DNA from: Mytilus edulis
Lineage: Eukaryota > Mollusca > Bivalvia > Mytilida > Mytilidae
Length of the DNA: 64,000 nt
Assembly (NCBI RefSeq): GCF_963676685.1
Contig: NC_092356.1
Span: 18,525,750 to 18,589,749 of the forward strand
Direction of reading: 5' to 3'
The notes under the pieces are model-generated. The model searched no databases and was not told where the DNA came from. It was given only the letters and a program-made list of their open reading frames with translations. Positions 1 to 22,834 of the stretch are shown piece by piece. Numbering within the stretch: position 1 is the first letter of the stretch; each line of letters begins with the position of its first letter. The position numbers were made by a program, and so were the translations under genes.

Positions 1-668
1 GATACGTATCGATACGATGTTGTTTGAATACTGCAAAAAATCTTAAAGTATTGCTTTTATTGGTACTCCTATTGGATTTAATTACTTTTAGTATTAACAA
101 ATTAAAACATACATGAATATATATATTCCGAAACGGTAACGAACAGTTTAGGCGTTACATCCTGCTGATACTTACATTTTATCATGGCACAAGTCTTGTT
201 TTTCTCAAACTGGTTGTAGCGTCCATTCTAACAATTGAATGAGTTCGAAATGGTATTTGAGTTTTCGAAACATGACGTATTTATTATTGTTATTGTAATT
301 TTAACTGTCGGTACAAAACCTTTGTATAGTATAGTAATTTTTATTAGTCTTTGTGTCGATCTGCTGAGTTGAGCCTTGTTTTAACTATTTTTACAATTTA
401 ATCTTATGTTTTCTGATACACCCCATTGTCAGGTTGGGGAATGGTTGAGCTCGCAAATCTGCTTAAGTCCACCACAAATTGTATACGACTGCAGAAACTC
501 CAGAGACATTATAAGCGACGAAAGCATCGTTGAAAATATATATAATATATATTTGGGGGTTTTGTATGTTCGTAAATTTGCCTATTGCTTTTCATCAGTA
601 TATTAATCCAACTTACAGTCAATGATATGTCTTGGTAGACAGTACATTTGTTTATTTGTCATTTACAG
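1..668. other. left-edge region, no gene supported
   Basis: AT-rich sequence with no coding region I can support. A 66-codon open frame near 406-606 has no recognisable domain. A pyrimidine-rich stretch ending in an AG at about 667-668 could be the acceptor of the exon that carries the orphan ORF downstream, which would make any first exon of that gene lie here or to the left. That is inference only. Confidence 0.4.
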
Positions 669-775
669 GTACCAACGAACCGTTAACTGTCTGGGTTCCT
701 GTCACAAAATTCTCCAACTTTTACTTGAAGTGAAGCTTACGAAAAGTATTTGACTTTGATACCAGGTTATTGACA

Positions 776-1477
776 ATGCCACAATCAATGAATAAAAAGG
801 TGCGTTTGGACTTGAGACTAGCAGCACCAGCTAGGAAAGACTCTTTTCGTGGAAACATCTTCGATCTTTGTGCCGAGACAAGAAAGAGAGCCTTACGAAT
901 GAACGAAGGACAAGACAATCGTTTGCACGAAAAGCGAAACATCATAGAAAGGCATAAACGTGAAAAGTATATAAAAGATATCAAAGAAATAAGAAAAATA
1001 GACACATCAGTGAAAAATTTATTCATCTACAAACAAGCTCTCGAAAATTATAAATATGACAAACTAGTCATCGTTAAACATGGTTTTCAGAACGATTTTA
1101 GGCCTGAAAGAAAAAGAATGAACACTGAGACTAAATTTCTGCATTCTGGATTTTCCGTGAATTTATTGAAACCAGAAATAGATATATTATCCGAAGAACT
1201 TGATCCAAGAAATATTCGGATGCATAAAATGCATCAACAGTATGTAATTTCAAAAGCGCGGAGTGATATATCTCTGAGTAGGACCGGAACTTTTTCTGCT
1301 TTAATTAGAGATTACAAACATAGAAGTGTAGAAGCAATAGAATTCCCCAACCATAACTTTAAAGCCCATCAGCCTAAAACAGTTTACAACCACAGAAGTG
1401 TAGAAGCAAAAGATTTCCCCACGGTCGACCTACAAAAGTCCTCAAATGTATTAAAACTTCCAAAGATACAGAAATAA
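776..1477 (+). CDS. orphan basic protein, 233 aa, single coding exon
   Basis: I do not recognise this protein. The frame opens at ATG 776 (MPQSMNKKVRLDLRL) and closes at TAA 1475-1477, giving 233 residues in one uninterrupted exon. An AATAAA lies 34 bases after the stop, and a possible splice acceptor (TTTACAG, near 668) precedes the start, so a non-coding upstream exon is possible. The protein is strongly basic and charged through residues 30-110 (rich in K, R, E, likely helical) and has no signal peptide or membrane segment. Near the C terminus the motif HRSVEA followed by a two-residue acidic/basic variant and FP occurs twice (HRSVEAIEFP and HRSVEAKDFP), about 28 residues apart, a small internal duplication. 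Its length in an AT-rich region, the poly(A) signal and the absence of repeat-family similarity argue for a real gene; function unknown. Confidence 0.6.
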   Translation: MPQSMNKKVRLDLRLAAPARKDSFRGNIFDLCAETRKRALRMNEGQDNRLHEKRNIIERHKREKYIKDIKEIRKIDTSVKNLFIYKQALENYKYDKLVIVKHGFQNDFRPERKRMNTETKFLHSGFSVNLLKPEIDILSEELDPRNIRMHKMHQQYVISKARSDISLSRTGTFSALIRDYKHRSVEAIEFPNHNFKAHQPKTVYNHRSVEAKDFPTVDLQKSSNVLKLPKIQK

Positions 1478-1510
1478 ATGAAATAAGTAAAATGTGTTTC
1501 AATGAGCGGA

Positions 1511-1516
1511 AATAAA
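1511..1516 (+). terminator. poly(A) signal of the orphan gene
   Basis: AATAAA 34 bases past the stop codon of the orphan ORF; position and strand fit a normal cleavage/polyadenylation signal. Confidence 0.5.
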
Positions 1517-1597
1517 ACGACGATTTTATTATTTGTAGAAAACAGAGATACAGTATGTAAAAATATATATCTTCAATAATGCAAATATTTACCGACG

Positions 1598-1598
1598 G

Positions 1599-1630
<32 letters not shown>
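1598..1630. repeat. (GA)n/(GACA)n microsatellite
   Basis: A short run of GA dinucleotides passes into GACA tetranucleotides. Just downstream, 1733-1779 holds two head-to-tail copies of a 23-base AT-rich unit (TTCTAAATATTTCTTGATTT). The stretch from 1630 to 3890 otherwise shows no gene. Confidence 0.8.
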
Positions 1631-2217
1631 TAACAACTGAAACGAAGCAACGGTTACGAATGTGTTCATTTCTACTTATCAATAGCAATCACATATTTTA
1701 GAAACCTCTTTATATACAAAATAAAATAAAACTTCTAAATATTTCTTGATTTTACTTCTAAATATTTCTTGATTTTATTCGTTCGTTGATATTTGAGAAA
1801 AAAGGAGGCCTTTACCTCATCTTTTATACCTCATATACAATTTATACCCTTGTATTCCCATTTATCTTACCCCAAGTTAACATTAGACCCCATTTGTAGG
1901 CTTCTTTTCAGTGAATAAATGAATAGATGCTATTGGTATTTCTATCTTAATTACACCTTATGTAAGAATCCTGGGTTTTGATTGGTTGAAAGCAAGTGTA
2001 TTTTTCAACAAGTTACTGTTATCAAATGAATATCGTTCATTTTTTAACGCCGCCGGGGTATATGCAAAAATGATATGCCTTTTTTATCCTCTCTGCCGTG
2101 GTACATGTATTTGCCAAAAACTACTCTATCCGACTGGACGGTTGTAACGCCACGATCATCAATGCGTTCTTGAACGTTAACACTCGGTGTAATTAAACAG
2201 ATAAAGCATGTACTTTG

Positions 2218-2319
2218 AGGGGTATTTGCGAAAAATACCAGTCTTGAGAATGAATTTCCCTCACCTTACGCCTCGCGAAATTAAACATTCTCTCGACTGG
2301 TATTTTTTGTAAATTCCCC
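2218..2319. repeat. small foldback (hairpin) element
   Basis: About 34-base arms with a core AAAAATACCAGTC / GACTGGTATTTTT pair face each other around a short loop, flanked by GGGG...CCCC. This looks like a MITE remnant. No coding capacity. Confidence 0.7.
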
Positions 2320-3894
2320 CCTGTAACATGATATATCTGTTCGAAATTCCCCTCAAATTTGGTCAATTAGGAGGGGTGGCTTAAACTTCAAGTGCGATTT
2401 TAACTTTTGATTTATTTTGATGGTAATTGTGATTTTAAAAACAATAAAGCGTTGTTCTTTTGCTTTGGTTTGTCAAGTGCATGTAATAATTTTCTGTCGT
2501 TTATTAATAAACAATACCCCATTATTTATGGATTTATCAATTATAGAACAAATCAAAGAAGATATTGTGCTTTAATATCAATGATAGCACAAATGACGTT
2601 GTGTCAATGAAGTGTTTAGAATATACATTTTATTTATTTCTCAATTGAAATTTCTTCGAAATGTTGGATTTTTTTTTTTTGACAATTTAAGGAGTCAAAT
2701 AATAAATCCCACTTACAGAATAGTTATTCGAGAGTGAATAAAGAAAATGTATTGTTTGTTTGAAGGACCATACAATCTAGAGCAGTGTGATATAGGCGTA
2801 GGGAAGGACGATAAGTTACATTATTACAGACTGTATGATGATCTTGAATTATTCTTTGATATTTTGAGGCATTTTTTTTTATCTTTCTAAAAATTATACT
2901 TAATACTCTGATAAATTCTCATGTAAATTATCTTTATTTGTCATTATTTAATATCTTTTTTCGCACATAGCTCATTTTTGTAATTAATAAGTATTTTATT
3001 CAATTATTTTCCATAGTTAATCTTCATTCTTTATGAAAATCAGTTTTATCCCTCATCTATTTTTTAGATCATTATTCTCTATTTTGTAAGCCCCATCCAC
3101 GCCCTCCAATATTCTAAAGTAACAATTGTCATTATTATCAAATATTCAGTGCTTGTTTTATATGTCATATCTTAGCTGTATCAAGCTGTATATTATGTAT
3201 ATCTGCCTCTTGAAACAGCGTAAACTTTCAGAGTGTACAATAACATCTTAAAATCTCTTATTTAATCTTTTTGTTCATTTTGAGAATTGAAGTTGACCGC
3301 AGATATTCAATAGTTTCTGTTTGATTTTATTTCAATATATGACACTTTTTTAAACTCGAGGTGATTGAAAACTAACCATATTGTGTCGATATCGTTTGTT
3401 GAAAACTTGTATGCTGACATCAAAAGGATTTCATTTCTCTGTTTGTGTTGGAATTCCTTATCATTAAAGAAGACCGCACACTTCCTTTTATCCATACTAA
3501 CACTTATCGCTCCTTTAATTAACTTATACTGAAAGGCTATCAATTCAACACTATAATAAGATCTTTAAATATTGTTTTATCGGTTTAAATATTGTTTTTG
3601 TTATCAGTAAATTTAAACCTAACTAAATATTATTGTTATACGTATATGTCGATACCTATATTTTAGCATTGCACAAGGTTATTATTGGTTGTTGTTTATT
3701 TTTTACTGTAAATGACGTCTTGACACTAAACCAATTGGCTTTTGGATGTTTACTGATTGATATTTTAGTTTTTGACATTTTTTATAGGCCTTGAACCGTT
3801 AAGTAACTGCAAATACTATCAATTCTGTACATTGTGTCTTTTTATGTTTTTGTTAGGGTGTTTCTGTACCTTTTATCGTCTTTAATGAGTTAAT

Positions 3895-4095
3895 ATTTAT
3901 AAAAAAGAAGATGTGGTATGATTGTCAATGAGACAACTTTTCACAAGAGAACAAATGACATGGAAATTAACAACTATAAGTATAGTTCACGGTATGGCTT
4001 TAAATAATGATGGGTATGGGATTTGCTCGTTATTGATGGTCGTACGGTGACATACCATAGTAGTTGTTTTAAATTTCTATCCCATTTGGTTTCTG
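3895..4095 (-). repeat. R1 mussel interspersed repeat
   Basis: Begins AAGAAGATGTGGTATGATTG and continues through a GTACGGTGACATACCATAG segment. Other pieces of the same family are at 5260-5300, 6080-6300, 35975-36050, 42961-43145 and 48020-48160, in both orientations. The family is dispersed, non-coding and commonly seen in mussel genomes; classification (SINE or retroelement tail) is not settled from this sequence. Confidence 0.65.
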
Positions 4096-4315
4096 GTAGA
4101 GAATTGTTTCATTCAGGTGCGGATCCAGCCATTTTGAAAAAAATGACTACCAAGTGACCGGAGTGACTTTTGTTCGCGGGAAACGACTGATATAAAGAAG
4201 AAATACCAGATACATATCCATAAAAGGGTAATAGGTATTTTTTCTATTTTTTTCTCTATTTTATCTCTCAGCTTCTTCTTCTTCTTCTTCTTGAGAGGCT
4301 CATAAGTTAAAAAAA

Positions 4316-4420
4316 AATACTGGCAATAACATTTCAGAAAAACGACGAAAAAACTAACAAAAAGTACACAACATAGAAAACTAAAGACTGAGCAACACGA
4401 ACCCCACTAAAAACTGATTT
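4316..4420 (-). repeat. R2 retroelement-tail fragment, diverged
   Basis: Contains the complement of the R2 tail (AACACGAACCCCACTAAAAACTG). It is preceded by a (CTT)n run at 4271-4292. Similar tails follow a reverse-transcriptase C terminus at 5.46-5.88 kb and 15.7-16.5 kb. Confidence 0.6.
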
Positions 4421-4979
4421 TTTTTAAGGGCACTATTTGATTATTTAAAATAATGATCAGTAAAAACATTTTAACAGTTTTTCTGTCCTTGTAAATTTTA
4501 CGCTATGATTAGACTGAATTAGTAATATAGATAGCTAAATGTAGCTATGTTACAGATGATAATTTACAATTTATACACATACACGCAGATGTTACTGTAG
4601 TGAGAGTAAAACCTGTCGTCACTTTACTCTGTTCTTGTATATGGCGGTAAGTTTATTCAATTTTACGTTACTATTCTTGATATTTTTAAACGTTCAAAAC
4701 TGATTTTGATTAATATATTAGTAAGCGATATTTGGCGCAATGCTACTTTCCCGATTCACATCTAAAATGTATAAATTGAGAATTATAAATTGAAACGAAT
4801 TCAAATATAATCGATAAAATCCTGTATTGTGACACGTTTTACTGTATATATATACAATTTGCAAGTTAACTGTTCAAGTAAAAGAAAAACTGTTGGAGAT
4901 CTGAAATCATGCATACAGTGTAAAATTCAAATTTTCGTTTTTCGCGAAAAGTACAGTATTGTCAAGATTATCAATTTTC

Positions 4980-5180
4980 ACCCCTTCCTGTCATTTAAGA
5001 GGGGGGCAAGGGGTTTAACTGTTATGCTGTTATGGGGTATTTTAATTCTTTGTTATCTGTTATTCTGAAAATATATTTACTGTTAGCTGTTATTGTCTTA
5101 TTCTTTGTTAGCTGTTATAGGACTATTATCTGTTTTGTTATCTGTTATTGTGAGAATCTATTTGCTGTTAACTGTTATTG
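4980..5180 (+). repeat. GTTATCTGTTATT short-motif array
   Basis: The motif CTGTTA(T/G/A)CTGTTATT recurs at least six times, separated by T- and A-rich spacers. A related block lies at 7185-7300, where it ends in GGGGACCCCCC and an 18-base C run. The two blocks share the segment CAAGGGG/CCCCTTG near their ends in opposite orientation, so they may be two diverged copies of one element. Confidence 0.6.
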
Positions 5181-5454
5181 AAAATTGGAATGTTAGCATT
5201 TTGACAGCCAATCTTCCTTAGAAATTGAAGATAATTGAAAATTGTGATTTAAAATGGATATAAATAGTCTCATTGGCACGCTTACCACATCTTCTTACAA
5301 TGCATATCTATTGGGGTCTTTCTACTGGTAATATCGGGTGGCCCTGTATTTGCAGAAGAATTTCAGTAACATACATCACATAAACATATTAAATATAATA
5401 TTGATAGAGGGTTGCTGCTCACAAGGAAGCTTTTAAAACCGAGAGTTCCAAATG

Positions 5455-5876
5455 GTGAAGTTGAAATCATCCCTTCGTAAATTTTACGGACGCCATCACG
5501 AGTTGGTTGACCGTTATGGAATAACCGTTTCACAAATGATATCGGATATGTTCTTTACGTCGTAACTACAATCCCCCTCCCTTTCACGAATGTGACCTAC
5601 CGAATTAGACTATTTACCGGATTTGTAATCACATAAGCAACACGACGGATGCCACATGTGGAGCAGGATCTGTCTACCCTTCCGGAGCACCTGAGATCAC
5701 CCCTAGTTTTTGGTGGGGTTAGTGTTGTTTATTTTTTAGTTTTCTATGTTGTGTCCTGTTTATTATTGTTTTTCTGTTTTTCTTTTTCATTTTTAGCCAT
5801 GGCGTTGTCAGTTTGTTTTAGTTTTATGAGTTTGACTGTCCCTTTGGTATCTTTCGTCCCTCTTTTAAAATCAGTT
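5455..5876 (+). pseudogene. retroelement 3' fragment: RT C terminus plus R2 tail
   Basis: The frame from about 5459 to the TAA at 5563-5565 encodes the C-terminal end of a retroelement protein (LKSSLRKFYGRHHELVDRYG, then SQMISDMF). The better preserved copy at 15.99-16.49 kb has the same C terminus after a YIDD reverse-transcriptase box. The non-coding R2 tail follows (GTGGAGCAGGATCTG, CCTTCCGGAGCACCTGAGAT), ending in CTTTCGTCCCTCTTTT. The 96-codon open frame over the tail recurs in other R2 copies and is not a gene. 5'-truncated, dead copy. Confidence 0.75.
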
Positions 5877-6079
5877 GGACCCAGGACCATTCCAGTATAT
5901 ATTATTATTATCCTTTGTAATAAATTCCATTTTCTGTGAACATGTAGCATTTTGTACAAATTATAATTCACTTATTACTTGTACAATAACTTATAGTATG
6001 GATTTTGTTATAAAAAAAGCATTGGTACACCCTATAGATTTTGTTTATTCAATGACCACATAGTAATCTTTATGCTGTA

Positions 6080-6300
6080 CTATTACACCACTGTCCCTGA
6101 TTAGGGGAGGATTGGACACCATCTAGCATGCTAAAGTTGACGCAGTTACATTCTGTATGTGCCTATTTCCAAGTCAGGAGCCTGGATTCAGTGGTTGTAG
6201 TTTGTTACTGTGTTACTAAGTTTCTCGTTCACTATTTTGTGGATAAATTAGGCAGTTAGTTTTCTCCTTTGTTTTACATTACTAAGTGGTATGGGGTTAT
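6080..6300 (+). repeat. R1 interspersed repeat, other end
   Basis: Matches in wording and order the other half of the R1 family (CAAGTCAGGAGCCTGGATTC, AGTTTGTTACTGTGTTACTA). No ORF. The surrounding stretch 5900-7180 holds nothing else I can identify. Confidence 0.55.
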
Positions 6301-7184
6301 ATTATGTCTTTGGGAATTATACATCTTTTTCTTTTAGCATTTATATTATAAGTGCTACTCCCTCTCTTTTCGATTACATGAAAGAGAACCCTGACCACCA
6401 TATTTTAAAAGCTTTTTAATTGCTTCACATGGCTAAAATTGAAGCCCAGAAACCATTGATGCAAATAAAGATGTGTCTTCAGTTTAATTTTTCGACAAAT
6501 ACCCTTTTAAAAATCCTACAGCTTCTCCAATGCTGTACCCAAATTTTCCCTATTCTATAATTTCACATAAGATGCATGATTGCATGGTGTTTCACTTGGT
6601 GTCATCCAAATTTTCACTAGGTCCAATTTCTATTATACTATCAGAATTGCCACTTGAGTCAATTTCTATTGTCAGAATAACCATAATTGGCATGCGTGTG
6701 TCAGTTACATGTCCTGTCTCCACTGATCTGGGTATTTTTGTATTTTATAAGTAAGGTTTATCATGAGGTCATTAAATACAAAAAATAGATTGTGCATCAA
6801 TTTTTTTGTTTATTACTTGTAAAGAATATATATTGCTTTTCAGAAATAAAAAATCTAAAAATCAAATTGATAATAAAGTGTCATTGGCTGCACTTCTTTC
6901 AAAAATTAAATAAAAAAACCTAAATCATCCTCAAATGCCCTAGATTAACAATATCCGTATATCAAAAACAGAAACCAGTAATTTCGTTCAGAAAAATTCA
7001 ACATCCATACTATAACTTATTGTACAAGTTACGGAAAAAAATCAACCAAGGCAGAACTGCCTCAACGGCCGAAACGTCTTGTTTACACAAATTACAATTT
7101 TCTAGGTCCATACCACAAGTTATATACTAAGATCTACGAGTCATCTACTGGATTGGTCCTGGACAGATTTATTTTCATATTTCA

Positions 7185-7300
7185 TTTACTGTTATCTGTT
7201 ATTGTCCCTTTTCAATTCCTTGTTATCTGTTTTTCACCAAATCAATTCACTGTTTTGCTGTTATGGGGACCCCCCTTGCCCCCCCCCCCCCCCCCCTCAT
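7185..7300 (+). repeat. GTTATCTGTTATT block with C18 homopolymer
   Basis: Second copy of the short-motif block seen at 4980-5180. It ends in an 18-base C run at 7279-7296. Confidence 0.6.
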
Positions 7301-7571
7301 TTAAGTATATTGATGAATATAACTGTTTTTTAAGATAGCTTATTTTATGTAGTTTTCGACAATAATTATCATGTTATGTCAAGAAACTAAAGAGTTTATA
7401 AGAAACGATAAATTTCCGTTTTCAAATGTATTTTTTTAATGTTATTTCTATATTATTCTTTGAGGGTAGAGGGATTTCAGAAGTCCTAATATTCTCTGCT
7501 ATTTAGTATGAGTCTCTGGTTCTTTTATTTATTATATTTTGAAGGTATCAATTCGCAGAATTAAAATCTGG

Positions 7572-20056
<12,485 letters not shown>

Positions 20057-20334
20057 TGTTGACTTTTTACAATATTTCAAGGAGTAATGTGTACATTGAT
20101 CTGAGAAAAAAAACCAGTGTCATTGAATTTACTGAAAAGAAAATGTTTTTGAAGATCACCTGAATATTTTAAACAAATTTTAAAATAGCGAAAGACATAT
20201 CTAGAATTCAACCCAAAAGTCTTCAACGATAGATGAGTTTCTATACAAATGCCTAAACATAACTTTGGTAGATACCGTCAATTCATAATATGATAAGTAT
20301 AGTCTATATATAAGCTTGACATTTATTAACTTAG

Positions 20335-20505
20335 CCGTATTTGGCACAACGTTTTGGAATTTTTTATCCTCAATGCTCTTCAACTTTTAACTTGTTTGTC
20401 TTTATTACTATTTTATTATGAGCGTCACTGATGAGTCTTATATAGATAAAACGCGCGTCTGGCGTACTAAATTATAATCCTGGTACCTTTGATAACTATT
20501 TGCCA
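20335..20505 (+). repeat. R5 interspersed repeat, short form
   Basis: CCGTATTTGGCACAACG through AACGCGCGTCTGGCGTAC and GGTACCTTTGATAACTATTT. It lies just beyond the GT7 gene, possibly in its 3' UTR. A further degraded R5 end is at 20710-20770. Confidence 0.7.
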
Positions 20506-20959
20506 ACGTTATGAAATCGGGAAAAAAATACAAGCAAATTAATTCCCTTTTATGACGTTTTGAGCAGGAATTCGTACGAAAACAATACTGATTAATCTAC
20601 ATTTTATTTGCATATCAATAAATCTTTAAAAAAATGCGTTGGAAATATGAATTATAACTATCACTCTATAAAGTTTGTCTCATCAAGTAGATTTTGAGAT
20701 AAAACGTCTAGTCTTATGTAGACGAAACTCGTATGTTATACCAAATCGTTAGCCGGGTATCGTTGATGAATTCCTTTAAATAACATTTACGTTGTCATAA
20801 ATTCATGAGAGATGTCCGTTGTTATTTTGCAGTTTACGTGTTGTAATGTATTGTTATATTTTTTCATGTATATCTCTGTGCTGAGACCAGAGGGTTCTTT
20901 CGTTTTTTGTCTTGTATTTTTCTCATGTAGTGTTGTCAATTTAGTGGTATTTTTAACAT

Positions 20960-21240
20960 TGCCTATTAAGCGTGAGGTTTGGGTAGCCATAAAACCAGGT
21001 CAACCACCATTCTTTTCTTAATGTGCCTGTACTAAGTCGGGAATCTAGATGTTTTATCTACAGTCAATTTCTATTTATGTTGGCGTTTGCTTTTGTTGTA
21101 GTTCAATGTTTCTATTGTTCTGTTGATGTCCTCTTCTAGTTGTTTCCCTCGGTTTTATTGTATTACCCGGATATAGTTTTGCTTTATCGAATTGTTACTA
21201 TTGAACAGCGGTTAATACTGTTGCCTTTATTTAAATATAC
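20960..21240 (+). repeat. R3 interspersed repeat, near full length
   Basis: From GCGTGAGGTTTGGGTAGCC and AAAACCAGGTCAACCACC, through TTTCTATTGTTCTGTTGATG, to TTGAACAGCGGTTAATACTG. Intergenic between the convergent GT7 and Deltex genes. Confidence 0.65.
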
Positions 21241-21439
21241 ATATTGTATATATATATAATCAAATAAAAAACATTCTTTAAACACGTACATTCATTATCA
21301 ATTGATCCAACAACAAAATAAGTAAACATGCTGACATAACATATGACAATAAAAATAAATAGATTGAGAAATGAGAATCAATTTATGATGGAATCTTAAG
21401 TTTCATAATCCCACTTGTGATTGTTGCATTATTGCTTTT

Positions 21440-21870
21440 TCTACCTGCTCGACGAAACGCGCGTCTGACGTATATATAAAATTTAGTCCTGGTATCTATG
21501 ATAAGTTTATTTACAACCACTGGGTCTATGCCACTGCTGGTTGAGATTCATTTCCCCGAGGGTATCACAAGCCCAGTAGTCAGCACTTTTTGTGCTTACA
21601 TGAATTATCATGGATATTGTTGTATTTATAAATTAACTGTTTACAAAATTTTGAATTTCTTGAAATACTAAGGCTTTTCTACCTCAGGCATTGATTACCT
21701 TAGCTGTATTTGGCAACACTTTTAGGAATTATGGATCTCAATGCTCCTCAACTTCGTACTTTATTTGGCTTTTTTTTTACTTTTTTGGATTCGAGCGTCA
21801 CTGATGAGTCTTTTGTAGACGAAACGAGCGTCTGGCGTATATATAAAATTTAGTCCTGATATATATGATG
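21440..21870 (+). repeat. tandem R5 copies: a short 3' piece, then a long form
   Basis: An R5 end (GACGAAACGCGCGTCTGACG) at 21450-21510 runs directly into a complete long R5 (CACTGGGTCTATGCCACTGC ... GACGAAACGAGCGTCTGGCG). 21870-22420 is plain AT-rich sequence with no gene; it would contain the 3' UTR of the Deltex gene, and a minus-strand AATAAA occurs near 22275. Confidence 0.7.
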
Positions 21871-22419
21871 AGTTTATTTATAAATATGTGTACAGCTTGT
21901 ATAATTTTTTTCTTTGAAATATTCTTCAATCGAAAATAAAATAGAAAATATAAATGTCACACATCCACAATTATATATACACATATGAATTATCAGGTTA
22001 ATTTTGTGCTCAAAACTAACATTTGTCCGCGAAAATTAAAGCAGGACTGATATGATAAATTTAAAAAACGTTATTTGCCATTTGAATCAGTTAGGAATTA
22101 ATATCACCATCACTATCAAATTTAGAATTTTAAGAATTTGAGTAAAAAAACAGAATTCAGTTATGAATAGCAGTTAAATTTTCTGCAACCTAAACAAACT
22201 TATAAAAGACAATGTAGTATAGTGTAATGTATTTGCTTGTTTATATAAAGCAAGCATTATGTGTTTAAAATTTTTATTTCGAAATTCTATAAAATTTTAT
22301 AAACAAACCCTGCAAATTAAATCGCTTAATATGTAATTTTCAAAAGGTATTTTTCAACTAAGTGTGAATAGTTTTATCATAATTCATATAATTCATTCAC
22401 TTGTTTTATACTTATCTAA

Positions 22420-22823
22420 TTAAATCTATAAAAACCATCACAGTTAGATTAAACATATTCACATATCATTTTAAACACAGATTAAGGTGGTACCTAACAC
22501 TACAGGGAGATAACTCTGTAAAGTCAGCTAAACGTTTTAATTACGTTGTGTTGTAAAGGGAAAATAAAGCTTCTCAATGATCAAAATTGGTGTTTTTCAT
22601 ATTGCTATATAACCAGTGTATTTTTCTGACAAAACGGTTGGTTCCAAATTTTTGAAATTTTTATATTTTTGTTAAGGGGTCAAAGTAAATACTTTGACAA
22701 CATTTTATGAAAATTAAACGAGCCAAATTAATTTTAGTGAAAGTGTTTGGTACCACCTTAAATCTATAAAAACCATCACAGTTAGATTAAGCATATTCAC
22801 ATATCATTTTAAACACAGATTAA
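22420..22823. mobile_element. 272-bp TTAA element flanked by 66-bp direct repeats
   Basis: The element (22486-22757) has ends GGTGGTACCTAACACT / complement of GGTGGTACCAAACACT. TTAA lies on both sides, and outside that is a perfect-length 66-base direct repeat (22420-22485 and 22758-22823) with one visible difference (AAACATATTC versus AAGCATATTC). Each 66-base copy itself begins and ends with TTAA. The right copy ends 12 bases from the Deltex stop codon, so it belongs to that gene's 3' UTR. Confidence 0.85.
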
Positions 22824-22834
22824 ACGCAAATAAA

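Noticed and set aside
5649-5939. 96-codon frame starting MPHVEQDL
   Set aside because: The same frame recurs at 14810 (+), 15717-15908 (-) and partly at 28714 (-); it is the R2 repeat tail, not a gene.
7539-7571. longer N terminus of the GT7 protein (MKVSIRRIKIW)
   Set aside because: The frame begins with TTG, not ATG, and an acceptor-like TTCGCAG lies between; ATG 7572 gives a normal type II signal anchor.
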